Notes under the pieces: model-generated
The model's input: only the letters and a program-made list of their open reading frames with translations
Told to the model about the DNA's origin: nothing
The model's database searches: none
Program-made: the position numbers and the translations under genes
In this document: positions 1 through 7,977 of the stretch, in pieces
How the letters are laid out: each line of letters starts with the position of its first letter
Position numbering within the stretch: the first letter of the stretch is position 1
Assembly: GCF_900157375.1 (NCBI RefSeq)
Contig: NZ_LT721901.1
Coordinates: forward strand, 1,387,606 to 1,451,605
Direction: 5' to 3'
Length of the DNA stretch: 64,000 bases
From: Mycobacterium rhizamassiliense
GTDB lineage: Bacteria; Actinomycetota; Actinomycetes; Mycobacteriales; Mycobacteriaceae

Positions 1-452
1 CTTCCGAGGCTCTGCACGAGCATTGCCAGCTTGTCCATCGACTCGCGCAGCATTTCCGGAGTGGTCGAACGCGCTTTCTCCAACCGGTTCCGATCGGTCA
101 GCGCGGACCAGTCGTAGGTGTGCGTCACGTTGGTCAGCGAGGCGTTGATCGGCTCGAGCTGCCAGCGCCACAGGTGTCCGGGTGGCTGCTTTCCGGGTTC
201 GGCTGGGCGCCAAGCGATCTTGGTGCCCTCGATGAACTCGACGACATGGTTCTCCCGCACCGCGCCGTTGGTCAGCGTCATCTTGAACACGTCACCGATC
301 TGGTGGACGCGCTGCCCCGGGGCGGCCGAGGCGAGATTCTCGTTGCCGTCCCAGCGCGGCTGGTTCGACGGGTCGGCGATCAGCTCGAAGATCGCCGCGG
401 CGCCGGCGGAAATCACCCGGGTGGCGCTCACGATTTGTTCGGGTTCGGTCAT
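1..452 (-). CDS. SRPBCC/polyketide cyclase-like protein, 3' end outside window
   Basis: The frame opens with ATG at 452 (MTEPEQIVSATRVISAGAAA) and stays open to the left edge, so about 150 residues are visible and the C-terminus is missing. The N-terminal V-S-A-T-x-x-I-x-A-x-x-x-x-I-F-E-L-I-A-D-P pattern and the later W-R-W-Q-L segment followed by T-x-V-T-H-x-Y-D-W are typical of START-like SRPBCC (polyketide cyclase/dehydrase) proteins, which form a helix-grip cavity for hydrophobic ligands. The ligand cannot be told. The nearest gene is an SDR on the same strand about 100 bp upstream, so co-transcription is possible. Confidence 0.85.
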   Translation of the reverse strand, partial: MTEPEQIVSATRVISAGAAAIFELIADPSNQPRWDGNENLASAAPGQRVHQIGDVFKMTLTNGAVRENHVVEFIEGTKIAWRPAEPGKQPPGHLWRWQLEPINASLTNVTHTYDWSALTDRNRLEKARSTTPEMLRESMDKLAMLVQSLG

Positions 453-549
453 AGGGCAATCCAAACACGTCACCCGCGATGGGGGTCGGCTGGCTGCCGG
501 CCCCGACCGCGGGTGACTCGCGCTGGCCGGACAGCGAATCTCACGGCGT

Positions 550-1233
550 TTAGGAAGTTGCCACCGGTCCGGACAGGGCCGCCTTGACGTGGCGGCTGAC
601 GTCGTCGGCCAGCACCTCGATGTCTCCGCGCTCAATGCCATCGACGATTTCGCGCGCAACCTCACGCGGGTCGTTCTTCGGCGCGTCGACATGCGCGAAC
701 ATCTCGGTGTCGGTGTAACCCAGGTGGACCGCAGTGACCAGCGTGCCCTGCTTCGCGAGCTCGATGCGCAACGAGTTGGTGAGCGACCAGATGGCGGCCT
801 TCGAGTCACCGTAGCCACCGAATCCGCCCGCCCACGCTACGACGGAGCTGATGTCGACCAGTGCGCCACCACCGTTGGCGGCTACGACCGGGGCGAACGC
901 CTGGGCCACCCGAAGCGGACCGAAGTAGTTGGTCTCGAACACCTCCCGGACCTCCTCGATGTCACTGGTCAGCAGCTCGTACGCACCGGCGACGCCGGCA
1001 TTGTTCACCACGATGTCGGCGTCGGATGCCGCAACAGCGAGCGCCGCAACCGAATCCGGGTCGGTGACGTCGAGCTCGACACCCACCACGCGTGGGTCCT
1101 CGCTTGGTTTGGGCGCCCGCGCTGTGGCGTAGACCTTGGCCGCACCCCGGCGCAGAAACTCGTCCACGATGGCCTTGCCGATTCCGCGCTGCCCCCCGGT
1201 AACCACGACCGTCGACCCGTTGATATTGACCAT
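550..1233 (-). CDS. SDR family oxidoreductase
   Basis: A 227-residue classical short-chain dehydrogenase/reductase. Visible are the cofactor loop TGGQRGIG (about residues 12-19), the NNAG motif, the catalytic Ser in DISSVVAW and the YxxxK pair as YGDSK. The TARAPK segment after beta-2 suggests NADP(H) rather than NAD(H), but this is inference. The ATG at 1233 was chosen because AAGGAG lies 8 nt upstream; the reading frame continues further upstream but lacks SDR similarity there. It is divergent from a CGNR zinc-finger protein, with an imperfect palindrome between them, so that protein is a likely regulator. The substrate is unknown. Confidence 0.9.
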   Translation of the reverse strand: MVNINGSTVVVTGGQRGIGKAIVDEFLRRGAAKVYATARAPKPSEDPRVVGVELDVTDPDSVAALAVAASDADIVVNNAGVAGAYELLTSDIEEVREVFETNYFGPLRVAQAFAPVVAANGGGALVDISSVVAWAGGFGGYGDSKAAIWSLTNSLRIELAKQGTLVTAVHLGYTDTEMFAHVDAPKNDPREVAREIVDGIERGDIEVLADDVSRHVKAALSGPVATS

Positions 1234-1294
1234 GATCCCCACTCCTTGACTTAGGTTAAATACCTTTGCATATGTCACCATAATTGCGGCCATC

Positions 1295-1323
1295 GACATA
1301 GTCAAGTAGTATTTGGCTATGTC
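1295..1323. promoter_or_regulatory. Imperfect palindrome overlapping the start of the CGNR gene
   Basis: Arms GACATAGTCAAG (1295-1306) and TTTGGCTATGTC (1312-1323) pair at 10 of 12 positions around a 5-nt centre. The right arm includes the ATG of the CGNR gene at 1319. It lies between divergent genes and would suit an autoregulatory operator; no regulator has been shown to bind it. Confidence 0.45.
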
Positions 1324-1960
1324 TGAATGGTCTGGATCCTGCCGGCTACCAGTCGCGGTGGCACCCGGCGGCCTGGGGCTGGTGCAGGACTTTCTGAACA
1401 CGGTCAACGTGCAGGAATACGGCCCAGACCTGCTGGCCGACACCGAACGGGCGCGGGACTGGGCCACCGGGGCGGTGCGCACCTGGTCCGCGCTACGTGG
1501 CGTCGACACTGAGCCACCCGCGCTGGGCGACACGGATCTATCGAAGCTGCGTGCCTTGCGCGACACGATCGCGAAGATGGTCGCCGGAGAGCCGCCGGGC
1601 CGCCGGGGCGCGATGTCTGTTGCCGCCACCTTCGCGCTGTCGGATACGGGCGAGGTGCGGCTCGAGCCGAGCGGTACCGGCTGGCAGTGGCTGGCTTCTG
1701 CGCTCTGGGCCGAGATCATGCTCGGCCAGCAGGAGGGGACCTGGCGGCGGGTCAAGCGATGCCACAACCACGATTGCGGGTCGACCTTCTACGACCGCTC
1801 GAAGAACAACAGCGGGGTGTGGCACGACGTGAAGACGTGTGGCAACGTCGCCAATCTGCGGGCTTCGCGGGCGCGCCGGCGCGAACGGGAGCGTGCCGCG
1901 CAGGACAACCCGCTCAGCCCAGCACCGGCAGCAGCCGCAGCAGCACCCGGGCGGAACTGA
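1319..1960 (+). CDS. CGNR zinc-finger / ABATE-type putative transcription regulator
   Basis: A 213-residue protein with the layout of the ABATE/CGNR family. An N-terminal domain of about 130 residues opens with DFLNTVN, and a C-terminal treble-clef zinc finger follows with Cys in RCHNHDC, the segment TFYDRSKN, and CGN followed by basic [10 protein letters not shown]. The family is regarded as stress- or ligand-linked DNA-binding regulators in actinobacteria. The fourth CGNR residue is Val here (CGNV). ATG at 1319 is preferred over TTG at 1313. The gene is divergent from the upstream SDR, and its last 47 bp overlap the convergent mtnN gene. Confidence 0.8.
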   Translation: MSEWSGSCRLPVAVAPGGLGLVQDFLNTVNVQEYGPDLLADTERARDWATGAVRTWSALRGVDTEPPALGDTDLSKLRALRDTIAKMVAGEPPGRRGAMSVAATFALSDTGEVRLEPSGTGWQWLASALWAEIMLGQQEGTWRRVKRCHNHDCGSTFYDRSKNNSGVWHDVKTCGNVANLRASRARRRERERAAQDNPLSPAPAAAAAAPGRN

Positions 1961-2696
1961 CCGCGACCTCCTCGGCGAACCGGTTGAAGTCCAGACCGGA
2001 GTCGGCGCCGGCCAAGTCGGAGAGCGCGCGGATCACCAGCCAGGGGATGTCGAAGGCCTCGCAGACTTGGGCCACCGCACCGCCCTCCATCTCTACGGCG
2101 TTGCCGCCCAGATCGTGGCGGAGCCGGTCGCGGGTGGGCTCGCAGTGCACGTACTGGTCGCCGGTGAGGACAGTGCCGTAGACGATCCGCGGCGGCCGGT
2201 CGTCGCCGCCGGCGGCGGTGGGCAGCGCCGGCAGCGTGAATCCCTCGAGGCGCCGCTTGACGCGCTCGATCAGCTCGGGCGCGACCGGATAACCCAGGCG
2301 TTCGGTCGGATTGATGAGCGGTACGTGGCCGGGCTGGTAGGGCTGCAACCGTTCGTCGCGGATCAGACCGGAATCGTGCTGCACGACCCGGTCCGCGATC
2401 ACGATGTCGCCGATATGCAGCCGCGGATCCAATCCACCGGCTACTCCAGTGAAAACGATTGTCCCGCAATCGAATCGGTCGGCTAGCAGCGTCGCGACCA
2501 ACGCCGCGTTCACCTTGCCCATGCCCGCGGCGGCCAGCACGACCCGATGCCCGTCGAGTTCGCCGCTATCGAAACTGATGTTGGCGATCTGTTCGCGACT
2601 GGGCCGCGCCAGAACGCCGTGCAGATACGCCCACTCCTGCGGGATCGCGCAGATGACGCCGATCGTCACAGCGATTGGCTCAGCAGCGCTCGTCAC
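1914..2696 (-). CDS. mtnN: 5'-methylthioadenosine/S-adenosylhomocysteine nucleosidase
   Basis: A 260-residue MTA/SAH nucleosidase (Pfs/MtnN family). It hydrolyses the N-glycosidic bond of 5'-methylthioadenosine and S-adenosylhomocysteine, serving methionine salvage and clearance of the methylation by-product. Supporting motifs are the N-terminal VICAIPQE (first catalytic Glu), the phosphorylase-like loop FTGVAGGL, the substrate-binding block [11 protein letters not shown] (second Glu) and the catalytic Asp in RALSDLAG. The start is GTG at 2696. An insert between the middle strands (region around [11 protein letters not shown]) lengthens it beyond the E. coli enzyme (about 232 residues). The 3' end overlaps the CGNR gene; the 5' end overlaps a small upstream gene by 17 bp. 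Confidence 0.93.
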   Translation of the reverse strand: MTSAAEPIAVTIGVICAIPQEWAYLHGVLARPSREQIANISFDSGELDGHRVVLAAAGMGKVNAALVATLLADRFDCGTIVFTGVAGGLDPRLHIGDIVIADRVVQHDSGLIRDERLQPYQPGHVPLINPTERLGYPVAPELIERVKRRLEGFTLPALPTAAGGDDRPPRIVYGTVLTGDQYVHCEPTRDRLRHDLGGNAVEMEGGAVAQVCEAFDIPWLVIRALSDLAGADSGLDFNRFAEEVAVSSARVLLRLLPVLG

Positions 2697-2841
2697 CCTT
2701 GCGCATCACCCGGGAGTCCGGGACCGGCTTGGGCTTGCTGCGCAGCACGGCCTGTAGCGCTTCGTAGGCGCGGGCTTTGATCGGGGTGACTACGTCGAGG
2801 TTGGTTGTGCTCTGACTGATCCAGGTCTGCAGTGGTGGCAC
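2680..2841 (-). CDS. Small hypothetical protein upstream of mtnN
   Basis: A 53-codon frame starting GTG at 2841 ([17 protein letters not shown]) and ending in TGA at 2680, overlapping the mtnN start by 17 bp. AGGAAAGG stands about 9-10 nt before the GTG, and third codon positions are strongly G/C in the second half, like the neighbours. The peptide is basic and soluble-looking ([19 protein letters not shown]) with no membrane segment. I do not recognise the family. Overlap with mtnN suggests translational coupling. It may be real but could also be chance; another overlapping frame covering 2693-2884 lacks such a ribosome site. Confidence 0.5.
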   Translation of the reverse strand: MPPLQTWISQSTTNLDVVTPIKARAYEALQAVLRSKPKPVPDSRVMRKGDERC

Positions 2842-3010
2842 AGTCCCGACCTTTCCTCTGTTCGGCCGGTTGGCCGTCGGTCAAATTTCACGCGGGCTGT
2901 TTTACAAGTGTGCAGCAGATTGGTGACCGCCGCGTTAAGCCCTTTTGTGGCGTCGGGCACACGGGGTGCATTCCCGCAGGCCGCCGGCCAGGAACTGTTA
3001 GGTTGCCTAT

Positions 3011-3616
3011 ATGTCTGACGAGAAGCTCTGCATCGATTACAGCCAGCTCGAATCGGTCTACGGCCCGCTGGCCGAATCGATCCGTCGCCTCGTTGACGTC
3101 AGCATCCGCACCGAAGCCGACCCCACGACCATAGCAGCGGTGAAGGACAAGATCGACAGCGCCACTGAGGAATTGGAGGCTTCGGCACGCCCCGACCCAT
3201 TCGGTGTGCAGCTCACGCCGGACGGTCAGACCATCGCGTGGGGCAACGCCGTGGTCGGGCTGCGCAACCCGGTCGCCCCGCCGCTGGTGCTCCATCACGA
3301 CCCCGACGGCTTGGTCTGGTCGGAATTCGTCCTGGGCGCACCGTACGAGGGTCCGCCCGAGCACGTGCACGGCGGCGTGTCCGCGCTGATCCTCGACCAT
3401 GTGCTGGGAGCGACGGCGCACCGACCGGGCAAACCCGCCTACACCGGAACCCTCACCCTACGCTACCGGCGCCGCACCGCCCTTGGCCGGAAGTTGCGCG
3501 TCGAGGCCCATGTCGAGCGCACCGAAGGCGTCAAGACATTCTCGGTCGGTCACGTGGCCGACGAGGATGGCGTCACCGTGGAGGCCGAGGGCGTGTTCAT
3601 CCACCCCAGGCAGTGA
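3011..3616 (+). CDS. PaaI-like hotdog-fold thioesterase
   Basis: A 201-residue protein whose second half is a hotdog domain. GPPEHVHGGVSALILDHVLG is the classic HGG-containing central helix of 4HBT/PaaI thioesterases, followed by YTGTLTLRYRRRT and a long beta strand. Such enzymes hydrolyse acyl-CoA or aryl-CoA thioesters. The N-terminal 60 residues are helical and acidic and not part of the minimal fold; comparable extensions occur in mycobacterial homologues. ATG at 3011 follows a weak ribosome site. It converges on the DUF2127 gene with a 12-bp gap. The substrate is unknown. Confidence 0.85.
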   Translation: MSDEKLCIDYSQLESVYGPLAESIRRLVDVSIRTEADPTTIAAVKDKIDSATEELEASARPDPFGVQLTPDGQTIAWGNAVVGLRNPVAPPLVLHHDPDGLVWSEFVLGAPYEGPPEHVHGGVSALILDHVLGATAHRPGKPAYTGTLTLRYRRRTALGRKLRVEAHVERTEGVKTFSVGHVADEDGVTVEAEGVFIHPRQ

Positions 3617-3628
3617 CCTGACGCGGGG

Positions 3629-4393
3629 TTACGGCGCCGTGGCCGCCCGCTCGACGTCGAGCAGCTGCTCGCCGCGGCGTTCCTCGTCGTAGGCTTTGCG
3701 GCCGCCCCGCAGACCGAACAGCCGTTTGGAGAACAGCAGATAGACCACCGCGGCGATATTGATCGCGAAGGTCACCAGCCGCGTCATCGTGATGCCCTTG
3801 GCCAGGTCGTGAATCTCCAGTGGCAGGAAGACCGAGGTCGCTATCACCGCGAAGTATTCGCCCCAGCGCTTGAGCAACCACAAGCCGACACCCTCGAGCA
3901 CCTCGATCAGCGCGTATGCGGTCAGCGCGAGCGTCAGCAAGACCAGCGTGGATGGCTTGGCGGCCAACGCCTTTTCCAGCTCGTGCACCGCGGTCATCTG
4001 ATCGACCTTGAATCCCGCGGCGCGAAACACCGGGAGGTCGCGGTCCAGGGTTTCCTGGATGGATCCGCGCGCGCCGCGGAATTTCCACACGGCGTAGGCG
4101 GCGAGCGCGATCACCACCGCGCGAAAGAGCCGTTCGACAGCCAGCACGCGGATGATGATGGCCTGGCGTAAAGCCTTGCCGCGCATGATCATCGGTGCAT
4201 CCTCTGCGCGGCCATGCCCGTGTGGCTCGCCGACTGTGAATTCACCGCAGCGCAGACAGCGCCACACCTCGCCCAGCCCGGTCTTGCCGCTCAGCCGGTC
4301 CGCCAGTGCCTGTTCGTCCGGTGCATAGGTGGCGTGTCCCTGCACCGCGCAGGTGACCAGCTCCCAGCGATTGATGCCGCGTTCTTTGCGCAT
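3629..4393 (-). CDS. DUF2127 family integral membrane protein
   Basis: A 254-residue membrane protein. After a soluble N-terminus of about 80 residues carrying a CLRCGEF knuckle (possible metal site), about four hydrophobic segments follow, starting near VLAVERLFRAVVIALAAYAV and ending with FAINIAAVVYLLFSKRLFGL. The pattern around LLKRWGEYFAVIATSVFLPLEIHDL is characteristic of DUF2127. Function is not established for the family. The gene reads towards the thioesterase gene and away from the IclR gene, whose stop lies 50 bp from its start. Confidence 0.8.
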   Translation of the reverse strand: MRKERGINRWELVTCAVQGHATYAPDEQALADRLSGKTGLGEVWRCLRCGEFTVGEPHGHGRAEDAPMIMRGKALRQAIIIRVLAVERLFRAVVIALAAYAVWKFRGARGSIQETLDRDLPVFRAAGFKVDQMTAVHELEKALAAKPSTLVLLTLALTAYALIEVLEGVGLWLLKRWGEYFAVIATSVFLPLEIHDLAKGITMTRLVTFAINIAAVVYLLFSKRLFGLRGGRKAYDEERRGEQLLDVERAATAP

Positions 4394-4443
4394 GGCCGAT
4401 CATTGAACGCGGGCGGCGGCCGTCGCAAGGGGACGCGCGCCGG

Positions 4444-5343
4444 CTACACCACGTGCTGCACCGCGCCCTGGTGGCGCTGGGATTCGCTGATCGTCGCCGT
4501 TTCGTCGGTGAGCTTCTTTCCGATCAGCCGAATCTGCCTGGCGTTGAGCGGCGAAAGTGGATGCACCGCAACCATCAGGGCGGCGTAGCCGCGGCTGTCG
4601 AAAACCGGCGCGGCAATGGTCACGACGGGCTGTTTGCGCCGGCCGGGATTGTCGTCGGAGAGGAAGCCGATGGTGGTGAACTCGACGAGCAACTGATCCA
4701 TGATGTGGCGCACCGGAGTTGGCATCTCGTTGTCGTCGAGGGTTGCGACGACCTGGGCGGCCTGCGCCAGCGCCGGTGTCGTCCAGTCGACGTCGAACCC
4801 GCGCTCGCGGGTGTGCCGCAGCACCTGCTCCAGGCGACGGCCGCGGTCCGCGTTGTCGCCCGCGCCGCGGCGGATCCACGCCCGCTGCTCGTCTTCGGTG
4901 TCCCAGGCGGCGAGCGCGACGCCGAACGGCGGCGCGTAGGGGATGCGGTCGCCCGGGATGCCCGACGGTTGGGTGGCGGGTTCACCCTCGAAGGCGGTAA
5001 CGACCAACGAATCGCCGAAGCGTTCGACCACGGAGCCCGCGTAGCCGACCTCGCGCGAAAGCCGCAGCGCGGCGGACCGTGCGGCATGCGCCAGCGGCCG
5101 AGCGGTGTCCGTCCGGGCGGCCACCACGGCCAGCGCGGGTCCGAGCGCGAACGTCTTGGTCACCGGGTCGCGGCTGGCCCAGCCGCGGTCGCACAGCGTT
5201 TTCAGGATGGCGTGCACGGTCGCCTGCGTGAGGTCGAGCTCGCGCACGATGTCGGAGAACCGCAGCCGCGCATTTCCCGACCGGGCCAGTAGTTCGACGA
5301 CGTCGAGCACCCGGGCGGTCGGTGCCGAGGTGGATCCGCGAAT
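4444..5343 (-). CDS. IclR family transcriptional regulator (probable ATT start)
   Basis: An IclR-type regulator: N-terminal winged helix (RVLDVVELLA, then LTQATVHAILKTLCDRGWASR) and a C-terminal ligand-binding domain of about 180 residues. The first standard start is GTG at 5310 (288 residues), which truncates the first helix. An in-frame ATT at 5343 adds RGSTSAPTARVLD, matching the usual family N-terminus, and has AAAGGAG 7 nt upstream, the best ribosome site in this region. I therefore extend to 5343 (299 residues). It is divergent from an MDR dehydrogenase operon and most likely controls it through the palindrome at 5401-5414. Confidence 0.85.
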   Translation of the reverse strand: MRGSTSAPTARVLDVVELLARSGNARLRFSDIVRELDLTQATVHAILKTLCDRGWASRDPVTKTFALGPALAVVAARTDTARPLAHAARSAALRLSREVGYAGSVVERFGDSLVVTAFEGEPATQPSGIPGDRIPYAPPFGVALAAWDTEDEQRAWIRRGAGDNADRGRRLEQVLRHTRERGFDVDWTTPALAQAAQVVATLDDNEMPTPVRHIMDQLLVEFTTIGFLSDDNPGRRKQPVVTIAAPVFDSRGYAALMVAVHPLSPLNARQIRLIGKKLTDETATISESQRHQGAVQHVV

Positions 5344-5400
5344 GGCTTGACTCCTTTACCACGCGATTCCTACAGTGACAACGAACATTCGATAGCTTAA

Positions 5401-5414
5401 CTCGATTATTCGAG
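5401..5414. promoter_or_regulatory. Palindrome between IclR gene and dehydrogenase operon
   Basis: CTCGA-TTAT-TCGAG is a perfect inverted repeat 17 bp upstream of the TTG start of the dehydrogenase gene, in AT-rich DNA. The position suits an IclR operator. A nearby TTCGA half-copy (about 5388) could extend it. Assignment to the IclR protein is inference. Confidence 0.4.
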
Positions 5415-5431
5415 AAATTGGAGCGGAAGCC

Positions 5432-6484
5432 TTGCGCGCTGCGGTGCTGAGAGACGGTCGGCTGACGGTTCGCGAGACACCGGATCCCGAGCCCGGGCCC
5501 GGAGAGTTGTTGCTGCGCACGCTGAGTACCGCGATCTGCGCGTCGGACGTGCACTTCATGGACCATCCCGAACTCGCGATCGACGACCCGACCGGCCGGT
5601 CGCTGTACGACACCGACCGCGACATCGTGCTCGGCCACGAATTCGTCGGCGAAGTGATCGGACACGGGCCCGGCTGCTCGGACCAGTTCCCCGTCGGCAC
5701 GCGCGTGACCTCGATTCCGATCCGGCTGATCGACGGCGGGGCCGGCGGCGTGCGGATCATCGGCCAGCACCCCGAGGCGCAGGGCAGTTTCGCTGAGCTG
5801 CTGGTGATTTCGGAAGTGGCGGCCAAGGCGGTCGCCCACGACGTTGCCTGCGACGCCGCGGCACTGGTCGACGCATTCGCGGTCGGCGAGTTCTACGTGC
5901 GATCGGCCAACATCCAGGACGGCGAGACAGCGGTCGTCATCGGCGCCGGGGCCATTGGGCTCTCGGCCGTCGCCGCGCTGGCCAGCCGGGGCATCGAGCC
6001 GATCATCGTGGCGGACTACAAGCCCGAGCGCCGCGCCCTGGCTCGCGATCGGTTCGGCGCCCACGTCGTCGTCGATCCCGCCGAGAAGTCGGTGTTCGAT
6101 GCGTTCCGCGAGGTGCGTGCCGAGCGCGGATTGCCCGGCCCCGCAGTCATATTCGAGTGTGTGGGGGCCGCGGGACTCATCCAGAGCATCGTCGAATCCG
6201 CCGAAATGGCCACCCGGATCTATTGCGCGGGCGGCTGGTACACCGGCGACTCGCTGGACATCACCACCGCCACCCGCCAGGGCGTCACGATTCAATTCGG
6301 CGGCGGCCCCCACCCGCAGGACTGGTACGGCACGCTCGACGCCGTCGCGGAAGGCAGGCTGGACCCGCTGCCTAGCGTGGGCAAGGTCATCGGCCTCGAC
6401 GAGGTCCCCGACGCGCTCGAGCTCGCCCGCAGATCCGACGGCCCACCCCGCATCGTGGTTCACCCGAATGGAGATGTCGCATGA
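5432..6484 (+). CDS. Zinc-dependent MDR-type alcohol/sugar dehydrogenase
   Basis: A 350-residue medium-chain dehydrogenase. Catalytic zinc ligands are visible as AICASDVH and LGHEFVGEV, and the Rossmann loop as VIGAGAIGLSAV near residue 170. The four-Cys structural zinc lobe is absent, as in part of the threonine/sorbitol dehydrogenase-like group. TTG at 5432 follows GGAGCGGAAG. It overlaps the next gene by 4 bp (ATGA), so the dehydrogenase, an NTF2-like protein and an SDR form one operon opposite the IclR regulator. It probably oxidises a secondary alcohol or polyol in a small catabolic pathway; the substrate cannot be read. Confidence 0.85.
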   Translation: MRAAVLRDGRLTVRETPDPEPGPGELLLRTLSTAICASDVHFMDHPELAIDDPTGRSLYDTDRDIVLGHEFVGEVIGHGPGCSDQFPVGTRVTSIPIRLIDGGAGGVRIIGQHPEAQGSFAELLVISEVAAKAVAHDVACDAAALVDAFAVGEFYVRSANIQDGETAVVIGAGAIGLSAVAALASRGIEPIIVADYKPERRALARDRFGAHVVVDPAEKSVFDAFREVRAERGLPGPAVIFECVGAAGLIQSIVESAEMATRIYCAGGWYTGDSLDITTATRQGVTIQFGGGPHPQDWYGTLDAVAEGRLDPLPSVGKVIGLDEVPDALELARRSDGPPRIVVHPNGDVA

Positions 6485-6891
6485 CCGAACGTGAGGACCG
6501 CCAGGATATTTCGGACCTACTGGTCCGCTACGCCACCGGCATCGACAGCCGGGACTGGCCGCTGTTTCGCACCGTGTTCACCAAGGACTGCGAACTCGAC
6601 TACGGCGAGATCGGCAACTGGCACGGCGTCGACGAAGTCACGGAGTTCATGGACAAGACGCACGAGATGGCGGGCCATACTCTGCATCGCCTGTCCAACC
6701 AGGCGATCGCGATCGACGGCGACAAGGCAACGGCCCGTACGTATATCGACGCGGTGATCATGTTCGGCGACAACCAGGCCGGCGTGAACGCGTGGGGCTT
6801 CTACGACGACGAGATCGTGCGGACCGCCGAAGGCTGGCGCATTGCGCGACGCCAGTTCACCTCGGTGCGCGTCGCGACATTCGGCACTTAA
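6481..6891 (+). CDS. NTF2-like / SnoaL-like protein
   Basis: A 136-residue alpha+beta barrel protein of the SnoaL_4/NTF2-like superfamily. The motifs are DLLVRYATGIDSRDW, the CELDYGEIG strand, the middle HRLSNQAI and the final GWRIARRQFTSV. Members act as small isomerases, dehydratases or cyclases or as ring-hydroxylase partners. Translationally coupled to the dehydrogenase upstream (4-bp overlap) and 19 bp from the SDR downstream, it probably handles the same substrate. No catalytic residue can be assigned with confidence. Confidence 0.85.
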   Translation: MTEREDRQDISDLLVRYATGIDSRDWPLFRTVFTKDCELDYGEIGNWHGVDEVTEFMDKTHEMAGHTLHRLSNQAIAIDGDKATARTYIDAVIMFGDNQAGVNAWGFYDDEIVRTAEGWRIARRQFTSVRVATFGT

Positions 6892-6910
6892 TCCAATCAG
6901 GAGTCAGCAC

Positions 6911-7729
6911 ATGACATTTGCGAACAAATACGGGCCGTGGGCGCTGGTGGCTGGGGCCTCCGACGGTGTGGGTGCCGCTTTCGCCGCCGGGCTCGCCGAA
7001 CGCGGGGTCAACGTGGTGCTGTTGGCCCGCCGCCAGGCCGTGCTCGATCAGGTTGCGGCCGAGATCGAATCCCGGACGTCTGCCCAGACCCGTACGCTGG
7101 CGATCGATCTTGCCAAGCCCGACGCCACATCGGCGATCGCGGCGGCCACCAGCGATCTGGAGATCGGGTTTCTCGTCTACTGTGCGGGCGCGGATCCCAA
7201 CTACGAGCCCTTCCTGAGCAATCCGATCGAAGACGCCGAGGCCATGGTGCAGCGCAACTGCATGGTGCCGATGCAGTTGTGTCACCACTTCGCCCCGGCG
7301 ATGGTCGAGCGCGGCAGCGGCGGGATCGTCATCTTCGGCTCGGGCGCCGGCTTGGCCGGGGGACCCAACATGGTCGCCTACGGCGCCTCCAAGGCATTCG
7401 ACATGATCTTCGCCGAGGCGCTGTGGGCCGAACTGCACGGCAAGGGCGTCGACGTCCTGGGGCTGATCCTGGGCAAGACCAACACCCCCGCCTTGCGAGA
7501 ACTCGAGCACAGCCGCGGCAACATCGCCTCGCCCGACGAGGTGCCCGCGGGCGCCGCCGCCGTGGAAGACGTGATCGGCGAGGCATTCGCGAACCTGACC
7601 AACGGCCCGACCTGGATGGTGGGCGAGGACATGCGCGCCGCCCTGCAAATGATGGCCGCACTGACCCGCAAGCAGATCGTGGAGCTTTTCACGGCGACCG
7701 CCGCCGCGGCGATGGGGCCCGATCGCTAG
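6911..7729 (+). CDS. SDR family oxidoreductase
   Basis: A 272-residue short-chain dehydrogenase. The cofactor loop is GASDGVGAAFA, with LLARR after beta-2 (NADP(H) preference likely). The usual NNAG is YCAGAD, the catalytic Ser is in FGSGAGLAG, and the active site is YGASK. The C-terminal 60 residues (SPDEVPAGAAAVEDVIGEAF) resemble the DltE/KR-like SDR subgroup that acts on hydrophobic ketones. ATG at 6911 follows CAGGAGTCAGCAC. Third gene of the putative IclR-controlled operon. Confidence 0.88.
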   Translation: MTFANKYGPWALVAGASDGVGAAFAAGLAERGVNVVLLARRQAVLDQVAAEIESRTSAQTRTLAIDLAKPDATSAIAAATSDLEIGFLVYCAGADPNYEPFLSNPIEDAEAMVQRNCMVPMQLCHHFAPAMVERGSGGIVIFGSGAGLAGGPNMVAYGASKAFDMIFAEALWAELHGKGVDVLGLILGKTNTPALRELEHSRGNIASPDEVPAGAAAVEDVIGEAFANLTNGPTWMVGEDMRAALQMMAALTRKQIVELFTATAAAAMGPDR

Positions 7730-7781
7730 AGAGTCGCAGATGCGACCGCCAGCCGCGCGACAACGGTTTGCCAAAATCTAG

Positions 7782-7799
7782 AGTTAGTGCGTCCTAACT
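7782..7799. promoter_or_regulatory. Perfect 6+6 palindrome in the 7730-7977 gap
   Basis: AGTTAG-TGCGTC-CTAACT lies about 180 bp before the exchanger gene and 50 bp after the SDR stop. It could be an operator or a weak hairpin. Nothing else is recognisable in this gap. Confidence 0.3.
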
Positions 7800-7977
7800 T
7801 TTCCGAATATGGCCCTTGGCCAGCAAAGACGGTGCGGCAGTCGGCGCTGCGTGGCGTCCCCGCAACGTTGCTGGGATGCGGGTCGAGCGGGTACCGTTGG
7901 CGGGCAGGTCAAGCCACGGCCCCGGGCCGAAGTAGCGATTCAGGATCGGCACCCGTCGACGAATTTGAAGGATGACG

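Noticed and set aside
4982..6463. A 493-codon open frame on the minus strand opposite the MDR dehydrogenase
   Set aside because: It is antisense to a clear dehydrogenase and shows only Asp/Arg/Gly-rich shadow composition; its end merges into the IclR frame.
7730..7977. Possible small gene in the gap before the exchanger
   Set aside because: Frames here lack ribosome sites and conserved-looking composition; only a palindrome is visible.
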